From the NCBI GenBank assembly GCA_963578475.1, contig CAUZCL010000004.1, positions 1 to 64,000 on the forward strand: a stretch of DNA of 64,000 nt, given 5' to 3'. Below, in pieces: positions 46,303 to 54,501 of the stretch (positions are counted from its first letter, which is position 1; each line of letters opens with the position of its first letter). Position numbers and translations under genes: made by a program. Below the pieces are notes generated by a model. That model had not been told where the DNA came from, ran no database searches, and saw nothing but the letters and a program-made list of their open reading frames with translations. Source of the stretch: SMYC01 sp963578475. Its GTDB lineage: Bacteria; Acidobacteriota; Vicinamibacteria; Marinacidobacterales; SMYC01.

Positions 46303-46332
46303 CTGGCACGCAGCTTGCTGGCCCACTACAAT
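46303..46332 (+). promoter_or_regulatory. Promoter of the YtxH operon
   Basis: CTGGCA (46303-46308) and TACAAT (46327-46332) are spaced by 18 bases. The -10 matches five of six consensus bases and the -35 four of six. The predicted start lies about 12 bases before the AAAGGAGG ribosome site of ATG 46364. Confidence 0.5.
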
Positions 46333-46363
46333 GGGGATCTTCTCTTTTTCAAAGGAGGTAGTG

Positions 46364-46681
46364 ATGGCGAACGATAACAATGGTGCGAATTTCCTAGTGG
46401 GCTTCTTCGTCGGCGCTGTCATGGGCGTCATGGGAGCACTTCTCCTGGCCCCGAAATCGGGCCGCGAGCTGCGTGACGAGCTGGTAGACGAGGGCCGTAA
46501 ATTGCGCGACCGCGCGATGGATGAAGGCCGCCGCGTTCACGAGCGCTCCGGCGAAGTCGCCGGCGATCTGCGTGAGCGGGGCGAGGCAGCTTACGAAAAA
46601 GGGCGCGAAGGTCTGAGCGAGACCACGGACGCGGCAAGAAAAACAGTGCAAGGGGTCAAGGAAGTACTGACGCGAAGCTGA
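46364..46681 (+). CDS. YtxH-domain membrane-associated protein
   Basis: ATG 46364 is preceded by a near-perfect AAAGGAGG site. The 105-residue product starts with a glycine-rich membrane segment (NFLVGFFVGAVMGVMGALLL), the YtxH signature APKSGRELRDEL, and then a long charged helix with repeats such as EGRKLRDRAMDEGRRVHERS. YtxH-type proteins are general-stress-linked and envelope-associated; the precise role is unknown. The stop overlaps the next start (TGATG), so it heads a three-gene operon. Confidence 0.85.
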   Translation: MANDNNGANFLVGFFVGAVMGVMGALLLAPKSGRELRDELVDEGRKLRDRAMDEGRRVHERSGEVAGDLRERGEAAYEKGREGLSETTDAARKTVQGVKEVLTRS

Positions 46682-47061
46682 TGGCGACGGTACCCCGCGA
46701 AGAGCCTATTCCCGAAAGCCAGGTCGCGAGCGACGAGGGGCCGTCGAAAGACCGCCCGTCGACGCTCGCCCTCTTCCGCAATGTGGTCCTGGACCTGACG
46801 CAAGTCGTCGAGGATAGCATGGAGCTCGTCGGCGCGTCCGTGCGCGAAGAGCTCGCGGAGTTTCGTGTCGACATGGCGCGGCAGGTGCTGTCGATCGTCG
46901 CCGTCGTTATCGGGGGCTCGCTCGCAACAGCCGGCCTCGCCATGCTGGTACAGCAGCTGATCGGCAACTGGCCGGCCACGCTCATTATTTTTGCTGTGGT
47001 CTATTTCGCGTTTGCCGCCGGTATTCACTGGGGCCGCTCGAAGTCCGAGCCGGGCGATTGA
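46681..47061 (+). CDS. Holin-like (superfamily III/Phage_holin_3_6-type) membrane protein
   Basis: The 126-residue protein has an N-terminal charged amphipathic helix (DLTQVVEDSMELVGASVREE) and two membrane helices (VLSIVAVVIGGSLATAGLAM, ATLIIFAVVYFAFAAGIHWG). The pattern matches the chromosomal phage-holin-family proteins found beside YtxH and DUF3618 genes. They are probably envelope stress proteins and not lysis holins, since no lysin or phage gene is nearby. It overlaps the YtxH stop by one base and nearly abuts the next gene. Confidence 0.8.
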   Translation: MATVPREEPIPESQVASDEGPSKDRPSTLALFRNVVLDLTQVVEDSMELVGASVREELAEFRVDMARQVLSIVAVVIGGSLATAGLAMLVQQLIGNWPATLIIFAVVYFAFAAGIHWGRSKSEPGD

Positions 47062-47063
47062 AA

Positions 47064-47393
47064 ATGAGATCGACCAAGCGCTCGACACGCCAAATCAGAA
47101 AGTCGCTCCATGAGACGCGCGAGCGGCTCGACCGAGATTTGTCAGCGCTCCAGGGCCGCGCCGAGGAAAGCGTCTCACCGGGTAACATTCTCGCGCGCCA
47201 TCCGGCCCTGATGACGGTCGCCGGCGCCTTCGTGGGGATAGTGCTGATCTGTAACCCCGCTATCATTTCGCGCACGCTGACGCGCATCGCGCAGGCGAGC
47301 ACGCCGTTCATCATGCGTGCGCTCTTTCAACGAGGCAGTTCACTCCTCAGCAAAATCACTGCGGGAGCCGGCGCGCCGTCCGAGCCCAGCTAG
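47064..47393 (+). CDS. DUF3618-like small membrane protein
   Basis: From ATG 47064 (a TTG at 47058 is an alternative) the 109-residue product has the IRKSLHETRERLDRDLSALQ helix characteristic of the DUF3618 N-terminus. Next is SPGNILARHPALMTVAGAFV with one membrane segment. It completes the YtxH-holin set and is likely made from the same transcript. Its TAG stop at 47391-47393 overlaps the opposite-strand stop of the neighbouring gene in the palindrome CTAG. Confidence 0.7.
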   Translation: MRSTKRSTRQIRKSLHETRERLDRDLSALQGRAEESVSPGNILARHPALMTVAGAFVGIVLICNPAIISRTLTRIAQASTPFIMRALFQRGSSLLSKITAGAGAPSEPS

Positions 47394-48450
47394 AGCTCGC
47401 GCGTTTCTTGAAGCAGCTCCATCGAGCGGATCTTCCACGTGCCCTCGACAGACGCGATCGTGATCGTCGCGTCATAGCGATTCTGTTGAAAGTGAAGGTG
47501 ACCAAAGTGGTTGACGGAGCCGCCCACGGTCCATACGGCGTCGATCGCGTAGCCGCCATTTTCCACCTGCTTGACCGAGCGCACCTCCCGCACCACGACT
47601 TCGTCGATACGTACGCGCGCACCGCCTCGATTCTCAAGCTCGAGAGCGCGCCGGCTTTCTAAATAGACGGCCAAAAGCTGCTCCCCGGTGACCGTCAAAG
47701 CGAGGCGGTCGTAAATCGCGTCCTCGTTGTGTATGTCGAAACAACGATAGACGTTCGTGAGAAGGCGCTCGAGCACTTCGGTCGAGGCCTCGCGATCGAT
47801 TCGAGCCTCACCGATAGAAGGTACCATGGCTTCGACGCGCACGAAAGGATAGAAGCCATAGGCCGCGACGAGACAGAATGACGCCAAGGATCGCCCGCGG
47901 CCGAGAGAAAACATCACGAGCGCCAGAACAGCGAGCCCTAGCGACGCGAACGGCCATTCCGGACGCGTCGCGGTAATGGCTACGATCTTGGGAAGCTCGA
48001 AATCCCCGAGGCGGTTGCTCCACTCGTAGCGTGACGCGCTTGGGTGAGCTCGGACGCCTCGACGGCCAACGGATCCGTGACGGTGAGCGGCACCGCGGAA
48101 CCGGCCGCAGAGAACAAACCCCAATCGAGCGAGACGGACTCCGCGATGGACGCGGTCTCGTAGACGAGCGTCACGCCAACGATCGCCGTCGAGAGCGGTT
48201 CGGGCACAGGAGTGCCCCGAGCGAGGGCTTCATTCGCGCCAAGTGCAACGAACTCTCCAATCATCGACGCGACTCGGGCTCGAGAGCCATCGATGTGGAT
48301 CGGACTGCGCTCGGCAATGAGCCTGGCGAGCTCGTCGGTCAGAGCACCTTGGCGGTCAACCGGGATTTCCTCTCGCGCGTCCACATCGAAAGTTATCCAC
48401 TCTACGGCCGATTTCAAATCCACGAGCACTTCTTGTCGGACCTGGTCCGG
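47390..48450 (-). pseudogene. Membrane-anchored protein of unknown function, 5'-deleted and frameshifted
   Basis: The recognisable unit runs VRQEVLVDLKSAVEWITFDV, DAREEIPVDRQGALTDELAR, SIAESVSLDWGLFSAAGSAV, then after a frameshift near 48025 YEWSNRLGDFELPKIVAITA, a membrane helix (FASLGLAVLALVMFSLGRG) and a soluble end with RLLTNVYRCFDIHNEDAIYD and SVNHFGHLHFQQNRYDATIT. It ends LLQETREL at 47390. I believe this is a family of unknown function with a long periplasmic or cytosolic beta domain. Its 5' part is missing: the frame is fused to the N-terminus of Tex. The C-terminal 25-30 residues have a relative at the end of the gene at 40369. Confidence 0.6.
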
Positions 48451-49086
48451 CTCGCGGAAGTCGTAATACTGCTCGAACTTGGTCGGCTGTTTGGTGTTCT
48501 TGGGCACCGCCTTGCTCACAAGCTCACCCCGCTCAGCAAAGATCTGGCTGGCCGCGGCGCGCACGGTTGCGTTCTTGGCGACGATCTCGGCAACGATGTC
48601 GCGGGCGCCGGCCAGCGCCGCATCGACGTCGGCCACGTATTTTGGGGGACCCACGAACGCCGCAGCCTCGGTAGCCGGGTTGCTGCTAGTCGGCTGGGCC
48701 AGGATGCGGTCCGCCAGTGGTTCGAGGCCGCGCTCGCGCGCGATCACTCCGCGGGTGCGTCGCTGACGTTTGTACGGCAAGTACAGATCCTCGAGCTCGG
48801 CCTTGGTCGAGCAGGCGTCGATGTGCGCTCGCAGCTCGGGCGTGCGCTTGCCCTGCTCCTCGATCGACACGGCGATTGCCGCGCGTCGGTCTTCGAGCTC
48901 GCTCAGATAGGCGCGCCGCTCTTCAATGGCGCGGATTTGAACTTCGTCGAGACCGCCGGTCGCCTCCTTGCGGTAGCGGGCGATGAACGGCACGGTGTTC
49001 TTGTCCGCCAAGAGCGCGACCACAGCCGCCACACCTTTGGCCGCAAGATTGAGCTCGTTGGCAAGAACCGCTACTTGCTCCACCAC
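47980..49086 (-). pseudogene. Tex transcription accessory protein N-terminus fused in frame to another gene
   Basis: Residues 1 to about 212 are unmistakable Tex: KNTVPFIARYRKEATGGLDE, YLSELEDRRAA, ELEDLYLPYKRQRRTRGVIA and VPKNTKQPTKFEQYYDF. The rest of Tex (YqgF-like, HhH and S1 domains, about 550 residues) is absent. From about residue 213 (near 48450) the frame continues without a break into the unrelated protein (QVRQEVLVDLKSAVEW) and stops at 47980 after that gene's own frameshift. A deletion of several kilobases is the simplest explanation. The product cannot bind RNA through S1 and is unlikely to work as Tex. Confidence 0.75.
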
Positions 49087-49123
49087 CTCACATTACAGAT
49101 CGCGCTCTGCAACCGACCCTCGA

Positions 49124-49942
49124 ATGGACCCCTTCAGTACAATAGGCGCCGTGGCGATTCGTTTTCTCATCGTGGACGCACTGAACTTGATACGCCGGGT
49201 CCACGCGGCGACACCGGAAGACAAGGAGCCGCAGCATACGGAGGCCGCCAGGAACGCGACCGTCCTATCGCTGAAACGGGCGCTCGGCCACGCCCGTCCG
49301 ACACATGTGGTCGCGATCTTCGACGGTGAGGGCCCGACGTGGCGCGACGAGCTCTACGCAGACTACAAAGCCGGGAGAAAGCCGATGCCCGAAGCCCTGC
49401 GGGCGGCGCTCTCGAGCTACTGGGAAGCTTTTTCTGAGCTCGGCGTCGCCTCCGTCGAAAAGCCCGCCCTCGAGGCGGACGACGTCGTGGCAACCTTGGC
49501 GTCAAAGGCGGCCGAGCACGAAAGCCACGCTATTATCCTATCGACCGACCACGCTTATTGTCAGCTCATCTCGAACAACATTACGCTCCGCGATCATTTC
49601 CAGAAGCAAGACCGCGACCGCGGCTACGTGCAGAAGAAATTCGACGTGCCGCCAGAGCAGCTCGTGGATCTCTGGGCCCTCGCGGGGAGTAGCTCCACTC
49701 ATATCCCGGGTGTGCCCGGGATCGGGCTGAAGACCGCGGCCAAGCTCCTCCACGAGCATGAGAGCCTTTCGCAGGTCCTCGATGCCGCGTCTGAGATGAA
49801 CGGCAAGCTTGGAATTATCCTTCGTGAGAACAGCGACATGGCCCGCATGTCGAGAGAGCTTTCGGAACTTCGGCAAAACCTCGAGCTTGGGTGGAACCTC
49901 AAAGATTTCAAGCTGAGTCCGCCAAGCGGCGCTGGTCGTTGA
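49124..49942 (+). CDS. xni: Xni/ExoIX-like 5'-3' exonuclease (flap endonuclease family)
   Basis: About 272 residues from ATG 49124, or 263 from GTG 49151, where homology begins (VAIRFLIVDALNLIRRVHAA). The PIN-like nuclease fold shows ADYKAGRKPMPEALR, the acidic cluster ALEADDVVATLASKA, LSTDHAYCQLIS and the helix-hairpin-helix-like GVPGIGLKTAAKLLHEH. The start LIVDALNLIRR and DYKAG-PMPE text match E. coli Xni (ExoIX) more closely than the PolI 5' nuclease domain. Xni is best known from gammaproteobacteria, so its presence here is of taxonomic interest. The gene is intact and diverges from the Tex relic. Confidence 0.85.
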   Translation: MDPFSTIGAVAIRFLIVDALNLIRRVHAATPEDKEPQHTEAARNATVLSLKRALGHARPTHVVAIFDGEGPTWRDELYADYKAGRKPMPEALRAALSSYWEAFSELGVASVEKPALEADDVVATLASKAAEHESHAIILSTDHAYCQLISNNITLRDHFQKQDRDRGYVQKKFDVPPEQLVDLWALAGSSSTHIPGVPGIGLKTAAKLLHEHESLSQVLDAASEMNGKLGIILRENSDMARMSRELSELRQNLELGWNLKDFKLSPPSGAGR

Positions 49943-49951
49943 GCCTTGATA

Positions 49952-51880
49952 TCACGCCATCCAATCATAGGCGCTGCAGCGCTCGAAATATTCTTCGGGG
50001 ATGCGCTCGATGAAGCGTGACGGCATCGGCCAAGAATAGCGCGACCGCGCGGTGTCGCGAGGCCAGACGACGTAAAGCGATTTTTTAGCCCGCGTAACGG
50101 CAACGTAGAGAAGACGGAGCTCCTCGTCGAGGGCCTCCTCGTCCTCTTCCTCCCGTTCAGTGTTAAAGCCCGAGATCATCGGGATGAAGCCATCTTGCGC
50201 CTGGATGACGAAAACGGCCTTCCACTCGAGGCCCTTAGCGGAGTGCATCGTAGAGAGTACGAGCTCGGAGCGCGGCGCGTTGGATGCGAGCCCCTGTCCG
50301 CGGGCAGCGTTCGGGGGCTCGAGTGTCAGGTCTGTGAGCATCGAAGGCAAGCTGCTGTAACGCTCCACGAGTCCTACGAGTGTCTCCAGGTCCCGCTTTC
50401 GGCGCGGCCAGTCGTCGTAGCGCGTTTTGATCAGCGGCTCGAACGCGTCGACCGCCGCTTCGAGACAACGCGGCGGAGCCTCGCGAAGCGGCTCGATGGA
50501 TTCGAGGAACGAGGCCAGCTCGTCGAGGCTCGCGCGCACTTTGCCTCGCGCTTTGTAGCTTCTCAAGCTCTTCACGAGAGACAGTCCGGACACGGCGTCC
50601 AAGATTTGCTTAGCTCCTTTTTTGCCGATGCCGTCCCGCATCAGCAGGACGCGCGACAGGGACAGATCGTCCTCGGGACGTTGGACCAGCTTCAAATGAG
50701 CGAGAACGTCTTTGATATGCGCCGATTCCATGAAGCGGAACCCGCCATATTTAACATAAGGGATTGCGTGCCCACCGAGCTCGACCTCGAGCGCGAACGC
50801 ATGACGGCTCGCGCGAAACAAGACGGCGATCTCAGAAAGCGCCACGCCTTCCTCGCGCAGCCGTCCGATTTCCTCCACTACAAACACGGCTTGCTCCTGC
50901 TCGTTCGAGCATTCGACGAGTAGTGGCCGGGTGCCTTCGGCCCGTTTCGTGAACAGGCGTTTCTGAAACGCTTCGGACATTTGAATCATGAGTGCGTTGG
51001 CAACGTCGAGCACGGGCTGTGTGCTCCGATAGTTCTCTTCGAGCGTCACGAGCTCCGCGTCGGGAAAGCTCTCCTTGAAGTCAAAGAGATTCCGGTGGTT
51101 GGCGCCTCGAAAAGCGTAGATGCTCTGCGCATCGTCACCGACCACCATGAGGTTGTGGGACTCGCCTGCGAGCAGATGGGTAATGCGTGCCTGCAGGACG
51201 TTCGTGTCTTGATATTCGTCCACCATGACGTAGCGACAACGATCGTGGACGCGCGCCCTCGCCTCGTCACTTTGCTCGAGTAGGCGGATCAATAGAACGA
51301 GCAAGTTGTCGAAATCAACGAGGTTGTGCTCGCTTTTGTACTTCTCGTAGCGGCTCGCGGCGATGCCGAGATAGTCCGTGATGTTGAAGAACTGAGAATA
51401 TTCTCGAGCGACGATGTCCTCGATCGGGGTCTGTTGGTTGATCGATTTACTAATGATGGCCGCAATGGTCTCCCGGCGGGGAAGATCGAGCCCTTCATCG
51501 GTCAATTTGAGCTCGGTGCGGATGCCGCTCAGAATCTCGAAGACGTCCGATTGGTCGAGGATCGTAAAATTTGACGGGAGGTCGATGTCTCGGCCGTAGC
51601 GCCGGAGCGTTAGGTTCGCAAAAGAGTGGAACGTACCGCCTGCTACGGGCTCCCGCTCGTCGCCAAGAATTTTCGCGGCGCGCGCCACCATCTCCTGCGC
51701 GGACCGACGGGTGAAGGTCAGAAGAAGGATCGACTCGGGGGCCACGCCCGACTCGACGAGCTTAACGAGGCGATGAACGAGCGTGTGGGTCTTCCCTGTC
51801 CCCGCCCCCGCGATGACGAGAACGGGTCCTTCGAGAATCTCCGCCGCCCTGCGCTGTGCCGGATTGAGTGAGGTGCTCAT
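49952..51880 (-). CDS. Second UvrD-like superfamily 1 helicase
   Basis: A 642-residue helicase with motif I VIAGAGTGKTHTL, Ia LLTFTRRSAQEM, II VMVDEYQDTN, III VVGDDAQSIYAFRGA, IV TLEENYRSTQPVL, V LSTMHSAKGLEWKAVFVI and VI LRLLYVAVTRAKKSLYVVWP. It is more diverged from UvrD/PcrA than the copy at 37508-39517 and resembles the shorter UvrD-like helicases of Acidobacteriota and Deltaproteobacteria. The start is ATG 51880 (MSTSLNPAQRRAAE). Two SF1 helicases within 14 kb, both intact, contrast with the decay around them. Confidence 0.9.
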   Translation of the reverse strand: MSTSLNPAQRRAAEILEGPVLVIAGAGTGKTHTLVHRLVKLVESGVAPESILLLTFTRRSAQEMVARAAKILGDEREPVAGGTFHSFANLTLRRYGRDIDLPSNFTILDQSDVFEILSGIRTELKLTDEGLDLPRRETIAAIISKSINQQTPIEDIVAREYSQFFNITDYLGIAASRYEKYKSEHNLVDFDNLLVLLIRLLEQSDEARARVHDRCRYVMVDEYQDTNVLQARITHLLAGESHNLMVVGDDAQSIYAFRGANHRNLFDFKESFPDAELVTLEENYRSTQPVLDVANALMIQMSEAFQKRLFTKRAEGTRPLLVECSNEQEQAVFVVEEIGRLREEGVALSEIAVLFRASRHAFALEVELGGHAIPYVKYGGFRFMESAHIKDVLAHLKLVQRPEDDLSLSRVLLMRDGIGKKGAKQILDAVSGLSLVKSLRSYKARGKVRASLDELASFLESIEPLREAPPRCLEAAVDAFEPLIKTRYDDWPRRKRDLETLVGLVERYSSLPSMLTDLTLEPPNAARGQGLASNAPRSELVLSTMHSAKGLEWKAVFVIQAQDGFIPMISGFNTEREEEDEEALDEELRLLYVAVTRAKKSLYVVWPRDTARSRYSWPMPSRFIERIPEEYFERCSAYDWMA

Positions 51881-51949
51881 GCGGCCAAGACGCTATCACG
51901 AACCTTTTGACACTACCATGACTGGATTTTCGCAAGCTCTATGTCAGTT

Positions 51950-52265
51950 TTCGTCACGAGCGTTGACCATGGCGCCGCGCAAATCACCGGGCGTCACATC
52001 GTCCCACGTCGCGCCGTCGTCGCGTGTCACGTGAACGGCGCCGTCGTCGCTACCCACCCAGACTGTGCCGCGCTCGTGTGGTGATGCCGTAATGGTCAAG
52101 ATCGTCCCTCAATACTCGGCGCCAACATTCTCGGCCGTGATCGGTCCTCCGTTCGGCCCCTGCTTCTTTTTGTCGTTTTTGGTCAGGTCCGGGCTGATTT
52201 CCTCGAAGGTCACACAACGGTCGGTTGTACGCAGGAGCTTGTCGGTGCCGTAATAGATAACGGAT
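51950..52265 (-). pseudogene. Relic of a BNR/Vps10-type propeller protein with in-frame TGA
   Basis: Leftward text: VIYYGTDKLLRTTDRCVTFE, EISPDLTKNDKKKQGPNGGP, ITAENVGAEY, then an in-frame TGA at 52109-52111, then GTILTITASPHERGTVWVGS and DDGAVHVTRDDGATWDDVTP. This matches the middle of proteins like the 1038-residue one at 32323. The frame is continuous across the TGA, and the flanks on both sides lose homology abruptly. It is a short deletion relic. Confidence 0.72.
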
Positions 52266-52573
52266 GTTGTTTGGCCCAATGTATAGCTTGCCGCCTCGCG
52301 CATGGCTCGTGGTGAGCATCGAAGCGAGGTCGATCACGTCGGCGTCGAGGTAGACCTGAGTGGCGAGAAGCGAGGTGTGGCTAAGGATTTAATTCGCTTC
52401 GTTTTCCCCATCGACCAGCTCTCGAGCTGTATGTTCTGACCGGCTCCCTGGTTCCCGTCGCGCCGAAATCGCTTCGCGAACGTAGTTGCGCAGCCGCAAG
52501 GGCGGACAGGGAGCCACACGCGAGGAACACGCGTGCTCGAAGCCGTCGACCGCGCACGCGGTACCTCCTTTGC
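52266..52573. other. Unassigned relic sequence
   Basis: About 300 bases without a recognisable gene. A leftward frame reads SLLATQVYLDADVIDLASML and then HARGGKLYIG. It looks coding-derived but matches no family I can name. Probably debris of deleted genes between the BNR relic and the DUF1549/DUF1501 fusion. Confidence 0.4.
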
Positions 52574-52807
52574 TCAGGCCAGAATCTTTTCGGCCACCAC
52601 GCCCGCGACGTCCGTCAGCCGGAAGTCCCGCCCGCTGAACCGATGCGTCAGCTTCTCGTGATCCATCCCGAGCAAATGCAGAACCGTCGCGTGGAAATCG
52701 AGGATGGGGCGGATCGATTTTTCGAAAAGCTCCCTGTCGACCTCCTGAGCCGGCAGAAGCGGCGACAAGAGGCCGAACAAGAGCGCGAGCGAAGGATTTG
52801 GGGCCAT
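52574..52807 (-). pseudogene. In-frame fusion relic: DUF1549-gene start joined to DUF1501-gene end
   Basis: The 77-codon frame begins NPSLALLFGLLSPLLPAQEV and DRELFEKSIRPI, a signal peptide plus the start of the planctomycete-type cytochrome domain (FEKxIRPVL). It ends LDFHATVLHLLGMDHEKLTH, RFSGRDFRLTDVAGVVAEKI and LA, the standard end of a DUF1501 protein. In many genomes a DUF1549/DUF1553 gene is followed by a DUF1501 gene. A deletion of several kilobases that removed the inside of both genes while keeping frame explains this chimera. It follows the serine hydrolase gene by three bases. Confidence 0.7.
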
Positions 52808-52810
52808 GTC

Positions 52811-54250
52811 CTAGTTCAGGCGTTCGGAATAGTTCACGCCTACGTAAATGCGCGTGACGTTTCCACTCTCGTCCAGCGCGAAGCGAACGAGCTCCCCATG
52901 AGGGCCGCCTCCGGTAGCCTTCAGCCGAAACAGGTGCTCTTCCACCGGAACGAGGATGCCTTTGCTCGTGGTCGGATCGTCACTCATTAGAGAAAGGAGC
53001 ACGAGCTCGTCGTCCAGGACCATGACCATGCGGTCGCCACCACGAGACCGGTAGGTGCCGGTATAGAGCGTCCAGCTCAGGTCGGCTTTTTGCGGCGGCG
53101 CGTCGCCCTTCACCGCTTCCACGATCGCCGGCGCGACCCACTCATAGGCCTTCCTCACATAGCGGTTGGGATTGCCGTCCCCACCATTCGTGAAGACGAC
53201 GACGCCGATGTGCTCCTTGGGACTGAGCATCGTATTGGTGCGATAGCCGGGATAGCCCCCGCCATGTCCAACGAGGTCCCGCGCGTCGCTATGCGTGATG
53301 CCGAAGCCGAGGCCCCGGCCCCCCGTCCATGTTTCGTTGAGGAAGTGCACACGCTGCATCTCACGCAGCGTGCTCGCGCGCAAAACTTCCTTGTCGCCAC
53401 CGGCGCGAAGCCGCATCTGCCAGGCGAGAAATCGCAGCATATCTTCGACGTTCGACGACAAACCGGTCGCGGGATCGAAAGTGCGCGCGTCAACGAAAGG
53501 CATGACCTCTCGCGAATGGTCGGGCATCGGGCGGCCATATCCGGTGGCGAGACGCTTTTTGTGCTCGGCGCTCGGGACACCGACGCTCGTCGAGTCCATC
53601 CGAAGCGGCGTGAGGATCTCGCTCTCGACATATTCTTTGTAAGAACGACCCGACACGACTTCGACGATCATGCCCGCGAGTGACAGCCCGAGATTCGAGT
53701 ACTTGAAGCGATCGGCACGACGGTAGGTCGTTTCCTGCTCCGACACCGTCTCCTTGACTTGCTCGAGCGTCGGGAACTCGTACTCCGTCCACGCGGGATG
53801 GATCGACTCGCGCGGGATGCCGGCGCTATGCGTCAACAAATTCCAGATCGTGATGGGCGGAGACTCTGGATGCCGGTCCTTCATGTCGAACCAGGGAAGA
53901 TATTTGACGATAGGGTCGTCGAGGCGCAGCTTGCCCGCGTCTCTCAGCTGCAGGACGGCTATCGAGGTAAAGAGCTTGGAGTGCGACGCAATACGAAAAA
54001 TGGAGTCGGTCTCCATCGCCGCATCCTCCGCGGTGTTGGCGTGGCCATAAGCTTTCTCCCACACGACTTCCTGCTCGTGGACGATGCCGATCACGAGCCC
54101 AGGGAGCCCGTTATACTTAATCTGTGTCTGGATCCACGCATCCAGAAGCTCTATTTGCGAGGCGACGGCCGTGTCTTTCGATAGATCAGCGGCGAAGCCT
54201 GGACACGCCAATGCCCAGATAGAAACGGCGATTGCCAGCGTTTTCTTCAT
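52811..54250 (-). CDS. Exported serine hydrolase (beta-lactamase/penicillin-binding-protein family)
   Basis: From ATG 54250 (GGAGG upstream) the protein has 479 residues with a signal peptide (KKTLAIAVSIWALACPGFAA). The catalytic SxxK is SHSK (Ser89, Lys92), the second motif YSN lies at residues 184-186 and the third is HGG in LVGHGGGYPGYR. A C-terminal beta domain (SWTLYTGTYRSRGGDRMVMV) follows the transpeptidase-like fold. Members act as peptidases or esterases and rarely as true beta-lactamases; the substrate is unknown. No lesions are present. The upstream region carries a perfect TTGACA at 54339-54344 (minus strand), but no convincing -10 at the right distance. Confidence 0.87.
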   Translation of the reverse strand: MKKTLAIAVSIWALACPGFAADLSKDTAVASQIELLDAWIQTQIKYNGLPGLVIGIVHEQEVVWEKAYGHANTAEDAAMETDSIFRIASHSKLFTSIAVLQLRDAGKLRLDDPIVKYLPWFDMKDRHPESPPITIWNLLTHSAGIPRESIHPAWTEYEFPTLEQVKETVSEQETTYRRADRFKYSNLGLSLAGMIVEVVSGRSYKEYVESEILTPLRMDSTSVGVPSAEHKKRLATGYGRPMPDHSREVMPFVDARTFDPATGLSSNVEDMLRFLAWQMRLRAGGDKEVLRASTLREMQRVHFLNETWTGGRGLGFGITHSDARDLVGHGGGYPGYRTNTMLSPKEHIGVVVFTNGGDGNPNRYVRKAYEWVAPAIVEAVKGDAPPQKADLSWTLYTGTYRSRGGDRMVMVLDDELVLLSLMSDDPTTSKGILVPVEEHLFRLKATGGGPHGELVRFALDESGNVTRIYVGVNYSERLN

Positions 54251-54382
54251 CTCGACCTCCGAGGTTGGCGAGCGTAACACTCAACGCGCATGAGCGCCAC
54301 AATGCAGCGCCTATACTTAGGAGTGACGCGACGTCTCTGTCAATAATGTGGGAGTGCATACGAATACCTCCGCTCATTACAG

Positions 54383-54411
54383 TTGACAATCCCACTACTC
54401 CTGACTATCGT
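54383..54411 (+). promoter_or_regulatory. Promoter upstream of the complex I operon
   Basis: TTGACA (54383-54388) and TATCGT (54406-54411) are separated by exactly 17 bases. The position, about 90 bases before the first nuo codon and pointing into the operon, fits a sigma70-type promoter. Confidence 0.55.
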
Positions 54412-54427
54412 CCCCGGGCATAAGCAA

Positions 54428-54455
54428 GAATCGGCCGGAATCGGCCAGAATCAGA
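54428..54455. repeat. Ten-base tandem repeat in the nuo leader
   Basis: GAATCGGCCG is repeated as GAATCGGCCA and a partial GAATCAG directly behind the nuo promoter. Its role, if any, is unknown; it may fold around the GGCC cores. Confidence 0.4.
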
Positions 54456-54501
54456 AAGAGGAGCGGAGCTCGGGAGACCTCGCCTGCGCGAGGCATATCG
54501 G

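Noticed and set aside
46681..47061. Prophage holin
   Set aside because: No lysin, portal, terminase or integrase is present. The YtxH and DUF3618 neighbours indicate the chromosomal holin-like family.
1..53000. All lesions being sequencing error
   Set aside because: Several indels do lie in homopolymers (near 1279, 24366, 31008, 45390), so some may be errors. But eight nonsense substitutions, large deletions, and lesion-free core genes over about 30 kb argue against error as the full explanation. It cannot be excluded without reads.
54428..54455. CRISPR-like repeats
   Set aside because: Only two and a half 10-base units without spacers; no Cas genes anywhere in the window.
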